Below, one piece after another: positions 7,692-15,878 of a stretch of DNA of 64,000 nucleotides. Made by a program: the position numbers and the translations under genes. The notes beneath the pieces were generated by a model. That model saw nothing but the letters and a program-made list of their open reading frames with translations. It ran no database searches and was not told the DNA's origin. The stretch lies in assembly GCF_013141725.1 (NCBI RefSeq), contig NZ_WHNZ01000085.1:62001-126000 (forward strand), given 5' to 3'. This stretch comes from Paenibacillus planticolens (GTDB taxonomy: Bacteria > Bacillota > Bacilli > Paenibacillales > NBRC-103111). The first letter of the stretch is position 1. Each line of letters opens with the position of its first letter.

Positions 7692-9665
7692 TTACCGGGC
7701 GGTCACCTCTATGCTTTTTTTCATAATGATTCTTTCGCCAATTCGAACGGTAACGTTCACTTGATGGGTTCCGGCAGCAAACGGACGGGAGGCTTTCAAG
7801 CTAAACAGCAAAACTGCTGCGCTATGATCCGGCTGATTCACGATTGCTTTGTTCTCGGATATACCACCACGGTCACCGTTCTCTTCAATCGTCATTTGCA
7901 GCGGCATTTGCCCGGCTTCATAATCTTCCCTGCTGGTCCAGTCTTCCGCGAATGCCTGCATCTCCAGACGCCCTTTGTTCACTTGCATCGGGACATCATT
8001 CCACGTGACGTTATAATACTTCTCGAATAACGTATACTCATTTCCTGCATATACCTGTGTAAGTCCAAAAAGGGCTATTACATCTTTTAGATTCAAATAA
8101 AACAGATCGCCTTTATATTGCGCAGGCTCCGATAGCTGAAAGCCTTCACCTTTGCCACCCTGCCAATGCACCTGTGCATGGCTTTGGCCTACTTGCAACT
8201 CAATGGAGTAATCCCCTTTGGTCAGCATAACCGTATCCTTATCCCGCAAATAACTAACTTCATATTGCAGCTTTTGGGCCAATTGGGCTGCGTCCAGATA
8301 CGACTTACCCTTCTCTGTGTACCCGATTCGCTCACCTGTGTAAAGCTGTAATCCGTCTTTGGCAGCCGGTGCGATGCCGACACCATTCGTTCCTGCCTTT
8401 GCAATGTAAGCGACTGTTGGCGTATCTTGATCTTCTACTTTATCCAACGTATTGCTCCAGTAAGAGATCCATCCGGACCGGTTATCGACGTTGACTCTCA
8501 ACCACATAACCCCGCTGTTGGGCTGATTCCAAGCCTCCGTTACTTCTACTGTCTGATTGCGCAGCAGCAGCGTTGTGTCGTTAAACGGCACTTCCGGATA
8601 ATGCTGCAGTTCCTTCTGATCCTTAATCGCTACCTTCCAATGTACAGGCACCGCGGACTCCGGCTCTCCGACCAGCTTGTTGATCCATCCCGTTCCTTTC
8701 GATGTACGTACATGGTACCACGTGCTGTTGTGCCAAATTTCATAAGGGCCTCTCCCCGACCATAAAGGCTCTACAATTTTCTCAAACACCGTGACGGTTT
8801 CATCTTTAAGCACGGCACTTTCCTTCGGCAATCCCCCGAACACAGTAGGGAAAAGCGGTGTTTCACGCACAATCTTCAACGTCTCATCCGCCGGAAGAAT
8901 AGCAACTCCTTTGTCGCGCGTCCAGCTGGTCCCTTGATCCGTCTGCACTTCGAAGGCACGATCATAAATCGTGGTAAATTCAGCCACAATGGGGAAATCG
9001 CCGTCCTTCGCGTTCGACCAGTCTTGCTGCTGGCCCACTCCCATGGCCGCTCCAAGCTCGCTTTTTGATGGCAAATTATAATAATGCGCTTTGCGCTGAA
9101 CCTTTTGAACCGTACCGATTTGATTCACCGGAATATGCGCCCAAAGATCGCCTAGCCAGGTCGTATGTACTCGAATCCATGCTTTGCTGCCGGGATCGTT
9201 GGTATAGAACCATTGTTTTTGGGCGTCCGTCACTTCAACTTCCTGAGGAGATAAAGCGGCAACCGCCCCGCCTTTGGTGCTCTTAGTGCGATACAAGGAC
9301 GTCTCCTCTAAAAGCATGATGCGTTCCGGCGGCGCGATATCGATTTCCCAGGGCTTCGGCCTGATCCACCTTGGCCCGAACATCGTATCGATTTTCCAAG
9401 TCGACTCGCCGGTCGACCAAGCGCTTTGCGCTTCCAGCACATGCACCTCTTGAGGTGCGAACGTGCCTTCCGGTTTCGCGTTGTACGTATCCGCCTCCGC
9501 ATAATAAGGCGTATCGGCCAGCAGCTCGATCACTGCAGGAAAGCGCAGCCCTTCAGGGGCGTAAGAGCCTCCGTAAATCGTTTCCGCACCCGCCTGCGGC
9601 ACCAAGCCGCCAAAGCCCAATGCTGCTGCAAACATCGTGAGGGTGAACAGCTTTATTTTCATCAT
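7692..9665 (-). CDS. Secreted protein with repeated SH3-like modules and a copper-amine-oxidase-type stalk domain
   Basis: An exported protein of about 657 residues. The start is set at MMKIKLFTLTMFAAALGFGG (9665), which gives a typical Sec signal peptide with cleavage after QAGA; the longer frame to 9692 has no ribosome site. The body repeats a module in which a sentence like ...LYRTKSTKGGAVAALSPQEV... is followed by a Trp-rich, Gly-Trp-Ile ending; there are about five such SH3-like repeats. Residues near 430-540 (DAAQLAQKLQYEVSYLRDKDTVMLTKG) match the stalk domain common in Paenibacillus surface proteins. No catalytic motif is visible. It is probably a cell-wall or exopolysaccharide-binding protein. 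Confidence 0.7.
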   Translation of the reverse strand: MMKIKLFTLTMFAAALGFGGLVPQAGAETIYGGSYAPEGLRFPAVIELLADTPYYAEADTYNAKPEGTFAPQEVHVLEAQSAWSTGESTWKIDTMFGPRWIRPKPWEIDIAPPERIMLLEETSLYRTKSTKGGAVAALSPQEVEVTDAQKQWFYTNDPGSKAWIRVHTTWLGDLWAHIPVNQIGTVQKVQRKAHYYNLPSKSELGAAMGVGQQQDWSNAKDGDFPIVAEFTTIYDRAFEVQTDQGTSWTRDKGVAILPADETLKIVRETPLFPTVFGGLPKESAVLKDETVTVFEKIVEPLWSGRGPYEIWHNSTWYHVRTSKGTGWINKLVGEPESAVPVHWKVAIKDQKELQHYPEVPFNDTTLLLRNQTVEVTEAWNQPNSGVMWLRVNVDNRSGWISYWSNTLDKVEDQDTPTVAYIAKAGTNGVGIAPAAKDGLQLYTGERIGYTEKGKSYLDAAQLAQKLQYEVSYLRDKDTVMLTKGDYSIELQVGQSHAQVHWQGGKGEGFQLSEPAQYKGDLFYLNLKDVIALFGLTQVYAGNEYTLFEKYYNVTWNDVPMQVNKGRLEMQAFAEDWTSREDYEAGQMPLQMTIEENGDRGGISENKAIVNQPDHSAAVLLFSLKASRPFAAGTHQVNVTVRIGERIIMKKSIEVTAR

Positions 9666-9818
9666 ACTGAACGAATCACATCCCGCATCCATATTAAGGA
9701 AAAACCATCCATTATGTAGACGCGAAACCTGCCCCGAAAGTTGCTAGGACGGGATTACTTTACTTGCCCCCTCTACTTTAGTACTATAACAAGTATCGAA
9801 TAATGAGGAGCTGTAAAA

Positions 9819-10289
9819 ATGTCCAATGATGAAATCATTCTAACTCCCGAAGGATTACGCAGTTTAGAACTAGAGCTTGAAGAACTTAAAACCGTTAAAC
9901 GCAAAGAATTGGCAAGCCGTATTAAGACAGCCATCAGCTACGGGGACTTGAAAGAAAACAGCGAATACCATTCCGCCAAAGAAGAGCAAGGTTTCATGGA
10001 AACGAGAGTTTTGACGATCGAGAGAATGCTGAAGAAAGCACGTGTGGTCACGAACCTTGATACATCCAAAGTCCAAGTAGGTTCCATCGTCGTGCTGAAC
10101 GATGTTGAATTTGCCGAAAAAATTGAGTACAAAGTCGTCGGTAGTTCCGAAGCGAATGTCAATGAAAATAAAATTTCCTATGAGAGCCCGCTGGGCGCCT
10201 CCCTCATGGGCAAATCGGTTGGCGATACGATTAGCGTAAATGCCCCTATGGGCGTCATCACGTACGAGCTGCTTGAAATCCGTGTATAG
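9819..10289 (+). CDS. greA: Transcription elongation factor GreA
   Basis: Binds RNA polymerase through the secondary channel and stimulates cleavage of backtracked RNA. It has 156 residues, the usual length. The N-terminal coiled coil has the acidic tip block SYGDLKENSEYHSAKEEQGF, which contains the conserved D/E residues. The C-terminal FKBP-like domain ends ...ESPLGASLMGKSVGDTISVNAPMGVITYELLEIRV. ATG follows GAGGAG. It is monocistronic and flanked by a strong bidirectional terminator. Many Firmicutes have more than one greA; whether this is the main copy cannot be told here. Confidence 0.96.
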   Translation: MSNDEIILTPEGLRSLELELEELKTVKRKELASRIKTAISYGDLKENSEYHSAKEEQGFMETRVLTIERMLKKARVVTNLDTSKVQVGSIVVLNDVEFAEKIEYKVVGSSEANVNENKISYESPLGASLMGKSVGDTISVNAPMGVITYELLEIRV

Positions 10290-10324
10290 TCCCTGCTCAT
10301 AAGGGAACCATACGCAGCAATAGC

Positions 10325-10360
10325 AAAAGGGCTGTCCCTCTACTTGAGGACAGCCCTTTT
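10325..10360. terminator. Bidirectional terminator between greA and murI
   Basis: AAAAGGGCTGTCC pairs perfectly with GGACAGCCCTTTT across a 10-base loop, with T-runs on both strands. It serves greA (plus) and murI (minus); the last bases abut the murI stop codon. Confidence 0.92.
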
Positions 10361-11137
10361 TTATACCCCAACGACTCCAAAAAGCTCCAGCGCCTTCGCC
10401 ATCTTGGCCAAATAAACCGGATCGTTGTTGGAACACAGCCATTTGAGATCGGAACGCCCTTTGCCGGACAGCAGGTCCCGGTCGCTCAACAGCTGTGTCA
10501 ACCGGTTCACCGTCCCGGCGCTCCCATCCACGATTTGGATATGTGCAGGCAGTACTTCCCTTAATGCGCTTCGGAAAAAGGGATAATGCGTGCATCCAAG
10601 AACAACCGTGCCGTACAAGCTTAGATCGAATGGCTCTAGCATGGAATGAAAATAATCGATAACTTGCCGGCTATTCACATTCAACTGTTCACAGAACTCT
10701 ACTAATTCCGGCATCGGCAGCGAATCCACCATACCCATATCATCGATACGAGAAACAAGATCCCGGTATTTGGATTGTTTGAGCGTTAACGGCGTAGCAA
10801 ACACCAGCACTCTTTTGCCTGATGAACGGTTCATTGCAAGCGCCGGCTTCACTGCTGGCTCCATGCCGATGATCGGCATTTCATACATGCCTCGCAGCTC
10901 GGATATCGCTATGCTCGTGGCCGTATTGCAAGCAATAACAAGCGCGCTAACCTCTTCCTTGCTGATGGTTTCTACCGCTTTTTTCACAAAACCAAGAACC
11001 TCGTCCTTCGGTTTCGTCCCGTATGGGACATGAAGCGTATCCGCGAAATAAAGAAAATCCTCCTGAGGCAACTGCTTCATGGCTTCGTGCAAGACGGAAA
11101 TTCCGCCTAACCCTGAATCAAAAAAAGCTATTCTCAT
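10361..11137 (-). CDS. murI: Glutamate racemase
   Basis: Converts L-glutamate to D-glutamate for peptidoglycan. The 258 residues match the family length. The N-terminal FFDSGLGGISVL holds the catalytic acid D7; the two catalytic cysteines are C70 in ACNTATS and C182 in GCTHYPF. The PYGTK block and the substrate loop are intact. The ATG follows AGGGTGAA. It is followed by a bidirectional terminator, and the HAD phosphatase gene lies 31 bp upstream on the same strand, so the two may be cotranscribed. Confidence 0.95.
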   Translation of the reverse strand: MRIAFFDSGLGGISVLHEAMKQLPQEDFLYFADTLHVPYGTKPKDEVLGFVKKAVETISKEEVSALVIACNTATSIAISELRGMYEMPIIGMEPAVKPALAMNRSSGKRVLVFATPLTLKQSKYRDLVSRIDDMGMVDSLPMPELVEFCEQLNVNSRQVIDYFHSMLEPFDLSLYGTVVLGCTHYPFFRSALREVLPAHIQIVDGSAGTVNRLTQLLSDRDLLSGKGRSDLKWLCSNNDPVYLAKMAKALELFGVVGV

Positions 11138-11168
11138 ATGTTTTCACCCTGATCTTATTCTATCGGTG

Positions 11169-11939
11169 CTAGAGCAATCCTGCTGTTATAAGTCCATTGC
11201 GCACGCCGTCTTCATCCACATGGGTTGTTACATGATCTGCATAAGGAAGCAAATCCTTGTGCGAGTTGCCCATCGCGATCCCCATTCCCACATAGGAAAG
11301 CATTTCCATATCATTCAAACCATCGCCAAATGCTACCGCATCTTCCGGTTTCAAGCCTACAAGCTCCAGCAGCGCGGCAATTCCTTGGGCTTTCGATCCG
11401 CCGGCCGGCAAAACATCGATCGCATGCTGGTGCCAGCGAATGAGCTTAAACTCGGATTGAATCTCTTCATACAAATGCTCATCCGCATCTTCGCAGTGCA
11501 GGAATATTTGATAAATATCGTTCGTTTTCCAAAAATCCGGGTCGTAGCCAGGCAAATCCACCTTCAATGACGAAACCGATCCTGTCACAAAAGGATGATC
11601 TTCGGTATCCGTGAAAAACTGATGCTCCCCTTCAAAAACGAGGGAATGTTTGTGCTTCGCGGCTAACTTCACCAGTGCTTCGATGCTGCTTTTGGCGATG
11701 ATGCGTCTGTAGAGCGGCTCCCCCCGGTAAACGGCATATCCTCCGTTCATACAGACATAGGAATCGATCCCAAGCTGTTCGGCCAAAGGCTTAATGAAGT
11801 AAGGGGCTCGTCCCGTAGCAATGACGGGTTCAATGCCTTGCTGTTTTAATTGATGAATGGCTGTTACCGTGGAAGCAGGAACCTGCTTTTCCTCATTGAC
11901 AAGCGTACCGTCGATATCAAAAAACACAATTTTATACAC
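11169..11939 (-). CDS. Cof-type HAD-IIB family phosphatase
   Basis: A sugar-phosphate-type phosphatase of the Cof/YkrA group, 256 residues. Motif I is DIDGT (nucleophile D8, acid D10); motif II and the Cof cap follow ATGRAPYF; motif IV is AFGDGLNDMEML. The start codon is GTG at 11937-11939, preceded by AAGGAGA at 9-bp spacing; no better ATG exists. A GGCAGC/GCTGCC hairpin lies in its leader near 11965. Substrates in this family are broad phosphorylated metabolites, so none can be assigned. Confidence 0.88.
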   Translation of the reverse strand: MYKIVFFDIDGTLVNEEKQVPASTVTAIHQLKQQGIEPVIATGRAPYFIKPLAEQLGIDSYVCMNGGYAVYRGEPLYRRIIAKSSIEALVKLAAKHKHSLVFEGEHQFFTDTEDHPFVTGSVSSLKVDLPGYDPDFWKTNDIYQIFLHCEDADEHLYEEIQSEFKLIRWHQHAIDVLPAGGSKAQGIAALLELVGLKPEDAVAFGDGLNDMEMLSYVGMGIAMGNSHKDLLPYADHVTTHVDEDGVRNGLITAGLL

Positions 11940-12033
11940 AGTTGGTTCTCCTTTGTACTTGGCGGCAGCTGTTGCTGCCAGCCTACTCTCTTTCTCTCAT
12001 TAAACACCAAAAAGAGAGAAAAAACAAAGAAAA

Positions 12034-12055
12034 AGAGAATCCCCCGGGCTTCTCT
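12034..12055 (-). terminator. Terminator after the ClpP-like gene
   Basis: On the minus strand AGAGAA, a 10-base GC-rich loop, TTCTCT and then TTTT. It starts 10 bp past the stop codon at 12065. Confidence 0.65.
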
Positions 12056-12064
12056 CCTTATGGC

Positions 12065-12595
12065 CTATACAATTTCATCAATCACACCGTTGGTTAACGC
12101 TTCGTCAGGACTCATGTACCAATTGCGCTGATGCTCTTGAACACGAAGAATCTCTTCGAGAGTTAGCTTCGTTTTCGATAAGAGATATTCGTCATAAATG
12201 TTTTGCAGCCTCTGCGTTTCATCCACCCGGTTCTTCAAATATTCCAAATGCCCGTCAATATGAGTGGAAACCGCGTGGTACATAAATGTGCTCAGCCTGC
12301 CTGCATATCTCTTGTGACCACTTACAGCGATCAGCAAGCTCATGCTGGCAGCTAGTCCATACACGTAGGTATGCACCGGCGTCTTACTGTTTTCAATCAC
12401 ATTAATCAGTCCCAGGCCATCATAGACGCTCCCTCCGTTGCTATTGATAATAACGTCGATGGGCACGCGTTTAAAATCTTTTTCTTTCTTATCTTTGTCA
12501 TCGTCAAATTGATTAATTTTAATGATTTGCTCCACAATGGTTTTCACAGAGCTTTTATTTATGCCATCGAATAGATATAAGGTTCTTTCATTCAT
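12065..12595 (-). CDS. ClpP-like serine peptidase with Asn in place of the catalytic Asp
   Basis: A 176-residue member of the ClpP/SDH-crotonase peptidase clan. The nucleophile region GLAASMSLLIAV gives S84 and FMYHAVS gives H107. Aligning the C-terminal block NWYMSPDEALTNGVID with the ClpP block ERDRFLSAPEAVEYGLVD puts N158 where ClpP has its catalytic Asp; some second ClpP paralogues, such as Listeria ClpP1, share this change. An insert rich in D/K (DDDKDKKEKD) near residue 35 is unlike housekeeping ClpP. ATG follows CAGGAGGC. It has its own terminator and no Clp ATPase nearby. It could act alone or mix with the main ClpP ring. Confidence 0.8.
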   Translation of the reverse strand: MNERTLYLFDGINKSSVKTIVEQIIKINQFDDDKDKKEKDFKRVPIDVIINSNGGSVYDGLGLINVIENSKTPVHTYVYGLAASMSLLIAVSGHKRYAGRLSTFMYHAVSTHIDGHLEYLKNRVDETQRLQNIYDEYLLSKTKLTLEEILRVQEHQRNWYMSPDEALTNGVIDEIV

Positions 12596-12701
12596 AGAAA
12601 TGCCTCCTGTCCTATGGCCAATTGATACAGTAGTCTATTCTTGACAGAAGGACTTTGTAACTCTTTTGCTTGTTTTTCCGTTTTTTTGGGCAACTGCACA
12701 C

Positions 12702-12743
12702 AAAAAGCTGTCCCACAAGCCATATAAATGACTGGGGACAGCC
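12702..12743 (-). terminator. Terminator after the ATL gene
   Basis: On the minus strand GGCTGTCCC and GGGACAGCTTTTT form a perfect stem with a T-run. It lies 17 bp past the alkyltransferase-like gene. Confidence 0.85.
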
Positions 12744-12759
12744 TCTGATTATGTCACGA

Positions 12760-13077
12760 CTATGTACTTTCATCCATTGCGGCTTGATAACGCTCCAGGG
12801 AGATCAAACGATCGTCCGTTAGCCGGACCCCTTCCGCTTGCAAAAGGAAGCTTTGCAGCTCCGCTCCTTCATCATCTGCGATCGCAATTTCACCTTTCGC
12901 GTTGACGACCCGGTGCCAAGGAAGTTTATGCTTTTTGCTCATGGTATGCAAAATCCGCACCACCTGCCGCGCGCTTCTCGGGCTTCCCGCAAGCTTTGCA
13001 ACCTGACCGTAGGTCATTACTTTACCTTCAGGAATGGCCCGGATAATCTCGATAACCCGCTCGGTGTACGGTGTCAT
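12760..13077 (-). CDS. Alkyltransferase-like (ATL) protein, DNA O6-alkylguanine recognition
   Basis: A 105-residue single-domain homologue of the DNA-binding half of O6-alkylguanine-DNA alkyltransferase. In true MGMT the active site is PCHRV; here it reads PWHRV, with W54 replacing the alkyl-acceptor Cys, which is the signature of ATL proteins. ATLs bind O6-alkylguanine lesions and hand them to nucleotide excision repair rather than removing the alkyl group. The arginine-finger helix RSARQVVRIL is intact. I start at MTPYTERVIE (13077) because it makes a 4-bp ATGA overlap with the lactonase gene; the upstream in-frame start has no ribosome site. Confidence 0.9.
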   Translation of the reverse strand: MTPYTERVIEIIRAIPEGKVMTYGQVAKLAGSPRSARQVVRILHTMSKKHKLPWHRVVNAKGEIAIADDEGAELQSFLLQAEGVRLTDDRLISLERYQAAMDEST

Positions 13078-14162
13078 TCTACGACAGCAAACTTGATGCA
13101 CACCGGTTTAGACAGCGTCAATACGCTTCCTGTAGGCACAAGTTTTCCTGTTTCAGCGTTTCTTGCGAACGATACAATGTTATCAGAATCTTTGTTTGCT
13201 ACCAAGAGGTGAGATCCGTCCGGCGAAATCGCAAAATTACGCGGATGCTTCCCGAGCGTTGGCGCATACTCTACAGGGGCCAGTTTACCTGTCCCGGCAT
13301 CGATAGCATATACGACAATGCTGTCATGACCGCGATTGGAGCCGTAGAGGTACTTGCCGTCAGGAGATACGTGAATATCCGCGCAGGCATTTTCGCCTTC
13401 ATATGCATCAGGCAGCGTGGAGACCGTTTGAATCTCAGCCAGCGATCCCTGCTCCTCATCGTAGCTGAATGCCGTTACCGTGGAGCCTAATTCATTGATC
13501 ACATAGCCGTACTTATAGGTCGGGTGGAAAGCAAAATGCCGCGGGCCCGACCCTGGAGCAACAGACACCTCGCCATGAGGATGCAGCTTTTGGGCAGCAA
13601 GATCAAGCTTGTACAGCTTAATTTTATCCAACCCTAAATCACAAACGCCGACATACGTGTTCGTACGATCCAAGAAAACGGAATGAGCCCGCGGTCTATC
13701 CTGCACCTCCAAAACGCTTGCTCCTTGATGCTGCTGGATGTCAGCGCTTTGACCGATACGGCCGTCCGCTAATACAGGAGACAACCCTACCATGCCGCCG
13801 TGATAACTAGAAACCATGATCACTTGATTCGTGTGATCGAGCTGGATATGGCAAGTTGTCATTGGAAGCGTGATCTCACTGTTCAAAAGAGCTAATTTCC
13901 CCGATGTCTTATCGATATCATAAGAGACAGCCGCACCGCAGCGTTGACCGTCTGCGCCAATCCCTTCCGATAAGGCAAATAGCCTCCAATTTTCCTGATC
14001 GACGGAAAGAAACGTTGGATTTTGCAAGCCACTGATCTCATGAATGACTTCCAGACTTCCATTGCTTTCTCCATATTGACAGGTGTACACGCCAGGATTG
14101 CCGGAATCCGCATAGGAACCTATGAATGCTAATGTTTTATGGTGCTTAGGCAAAATAATCAT
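13074..14162 (-). CDS. pgl: 6-phosphogluconolactonase (lactonase family, seven-bladed beta-propeller)
   Basis: Probable cytoplasmic lactonase that hydrolyses 6-phosphogluconolactone in the oxidative pentose phosphate pathway. The 362 residues have the Pgl/YkgB repeat pattern: FIGSYADSGNPGVYTCQY, GSGPRHFAFHPTYKYGYVINEL, DIHVSPDGKYLYGSNRGHDSIVVY and GKHPRNFAISPDGSHLLVANKDSDNIVSF. Its stop overlaps the start of the ATL gene by 4 bp, so the two are co-translated. The ribosome site (GGGG directly before ATG) is poorly spaced. Related lactonases act on other sugar lactones, so the substrate is the family default. Confidence 0.85.
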   Translation of the reverse strand: MIILPKHHKTLAFIGSYADSGNPGVYTCQYGESNGSLEVIHEISGLQNPTFLSVDQENWRLFALSEGIGADGQRCGAAVSYDIDKTSGKLALLNSEITLPMTTCHIQLDHTNQVIMVSSYHGGMVGLSPVLADGRIGQSADIQQHQGASVLEVQDRPRAHSVFLDRTNTYVGVCDLGLDKIKLYKLDLAAQKLHPHGEVSVAPGSGPRHFAFHPTYKYGYVINELGSTVTAFSYDEEQGSLAEIQTVSTLPDAYEGENACADIHVSPDGKYLYGSNRGHDSIVVYAIDAGTGKLAPVEYAPTLGKHPRNFAISPDGSHLLVANKDSDNIVSFARNAETGKLVPTGSVLTLSKPVCIKFAVVE

Positions 14163-14229
14163 CCCCTATTTTTCAATTTCCTACGTGCATTATCTCAAAT
14201 CCGATTCTCAGGAGCAACATATGATGCGT

Positions 14230-14841
14230 TTAGGATACAACCGGCGGCTGCGGGACAGTCCCGATTCCATAGAAAAACAAATGCACCATCTCCTCGATCA
14301 GCGCGTCCATATTCCCATGCTGTTCCGCATGATCGAGCATCGTGTCCGCTTGGTTGGTCAGCATTTGCATATACATGATGATCGTTGACGTAGAAAGCAT
14401 CTCGGTAATCTCCCCGTTTCTCTTGCCGTCTTCAATAAGCCGGATCACAAGAGGAATGCCTTTCGCCATGTATTCTTCTCTAACGAAACGTGCTAGCTCG
14501 GGATCAGTCTGCCAAATCTGCTTGATCACCTTCAGCCCGAACGTCTTCGACGATTGCTTTTTTTGAAAAATAATGTACTCGATTTTCTCCTTCAACGTAT
14601 GGCTGTCTGCGAGAAACTCCTCGAACTCCCTGATCTTCAAGCGGATATAGTCCATAATTACTTCCCGTACCAACACATCTTTACTGCCGTAATAGTTATA
14701 AATCGTTACTTGGGATACATCGGCTTCTCCGGCTATATCGGCAATCCGCAGTTTTTTGGGATCGGTCGTTTCGAGCAAGCGCAGAGTTGCCTGCATAATG
14801 TTTTCTTTTTTTTGCTGAGCTCTTTTTTCAAAACCGTTCAT
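14230..14841 (-). CDS. TetR/AcrR-family repressor
   Basis: A 203-residue one-component regulator. The N-terminal helix-turn-helix reads KLRIADIAGEADVSQVTIYNYYGSKDVLVREVI, typical of TetR; the C-terminal ligand domain is divergent. I choose ATG at 14841 (MNGFEKRAQQ) because GGGTGA precedes it at proper spacing. The gene is divergent from the ABC exporter at 14988-16687, and the shared intergenic region carries a long dyad, so it very probably represses that exporter and itself. The inducer is unknown but is likely a substrate of the exporter. Confidence 0.88.
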   Translation of the reverse strand: MNGFEKRAQQKKENIMQATLRLLETTDPKKLRIADIAGEADVSQVTIYNYYGSKDVLVREVIMDYIRLKIREFEEFLADSHTLKEKIEYIIFQKKQSSKTFGLKVIKQIWQTDPELARFVREEYMAKGIPLVIRLIEDGKRNGEITEMLSTSTIIMYMQMLTNQADTMLDHAEQHGNMDALIEEMVHLFFYGIGTVPQPPVVS

Positions 14842-14870
14842 ATACATCACCCGTAATTTGGAATAATGAA

Positions 14871-14944
14871 ATTATAGCACAAATATATTTCAAAAGTATT
14901 GACGGAGCGTTCGTGGAGGAGTAACATGAGTTTTGAAATCATAT
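14871..14944. promoter_or_regulatory. Divergent control region of the TetR gene and the ABC exporter
   Basis: Minus strand: extended -10 TGC-TATAAT at 14871-14879 for the tetR gene. Plus strand: TTGACG (about 14909-14914), 17 bp, TAACAT for the exporter. The arms ATATATTTCAAAA (14883-14895) and TTTTGAAATCATAT (14931-14944) form a spaced inverted repeat that covers both promoters, a likely TetR operator pair. Confidence 0.45.
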
Positions 14945-14987
14945 GGGTAAAATATTTCATAACTTTAATATTCGGAGGTGGCCGCGC

Positions 14988-15878
14988 ATGTTGACCGTTC
15001 AGCAGTTGACCAAAACATTCCCGAGCGGGAAAGGCATTTTCGATGTATCTTTTACGGTCAAAAAAGGCGAGGTCTTCGGTTTTCTCGGTCCGAACGGGGC
15101 CGGCAAATCAACGACCATTCGGCATATCATGGGATTCATGAAGCCGGATAAAGGGTCGGTAACGGTTGACGGTCTGGACACGTGGACACAGCAAGGCTCG
15201 GTTCATAAATTGCTTGGATATTTACCTGGCGAAATTGCTTTCATCGAAGGAATGACCGGAAAAACCTTTCTGGATTTCATGGCTGAAATGCAAGGTTTGA
15301 AACACTTTGGATGGCGCGAGGAACTCATCGACCGTTTTCAATTCGACGTCAAGACCCCGATCCGCAAAATGTCAAAAGGCATGAAGCAAAAAGTCGGCAT
15401 CGTCGCCGCTTTCATGCACCGGCCTGAGGTTATCATTCTGGATGAGCCGACTTCCGGTCTCGATCCGCTCATGCAGAATGTGTTTATCAACCTTGTGCTT
15501 GAAGAAAAGGCTCGCGGCACTACCTTCCTGATGTCGTCCCACAGCTTTCCCGAAATCGAGCGGACATGCGACCGGGCGGCAATTATTAAAGACGGTGCGA
15601 TTCTTACCGTCAAAGACATCCATGAGCTGCAGTCGATGCAGCGGAAATTGTTCGAAGTAACGTTCGGACAGGAGGCAGATGCGGAAGCCTTTGTAAGGAC
15701 ATCCGGCCTTGGAATCGAATCTCGCGAAGGCAACCGGGTGCGGGTAGCTGTGCAGGGAGAGTACGCTCTCTTTTTGGCGGAAACGTCGAAGTATGCGATT
15801 CGGAACCTCGACGTGTTCACGCAAAGCCTCGAAGACGTGTTCATGAACTATTACGACCGGAAGGGGTCCTTACAATGA
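14988..15878 (+). CDS. ABC exporter ATP-binding protein
   Basis: Cytoplasmic ATPase of an ABC-2-type exporter, 296 residues. Walker A GPNGAGKST at 34-42, signature MSKGMKQKVG, Walker B VIILDEPTSGLDP, and the switch histidine in SSHSF. The C-terminal extension (DAEAFVRTSGLG...) is usual for DrrA/CcmA-type subunits. ATG at 14988 follows CGGAGGTGG; an in-frame start at 14943 has no ribosome site. It overlaps the permease start by 4 bp (ATGA). Control by the divergent TetR gene suggests drug or toxic-compound export, which is an inference. Confidence 0.9.
   Translation: MLTVQQLTKTFPSGKGIFDVSFTVKKGEVFGFLGPNGAGKSTTIRHIMGFMKPDKGSVTVDGLDTWTQQGSVHKLLGYLPGEIAFIEGMTGKTFLDFMAEMQGLKHFGWREELIDRFQFDVKTPIRKMSKGMKQKVGIVAAFMHRPEVIILDEPTSGLDPLMQNVFINLVLEEKARGTTFLMSSHSFPEIERTCDRAAIIKDGAILTVKDIHELQSMQRKLFEVTFGQEADAEAFVRTSGLGIESREGNRVRVAVQGEYALFLAETSKYAIRNLDVFTQSLEDVFMNYYDRKGSLQ

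Noticed and set aside
9870..10595. Long minus-strand frame (241 codons) across greA and murI
   Set aside because: It lies antisense to greA and then overlaps murI in another frame, has no ribosome site and reads through the bidirectional terminator.
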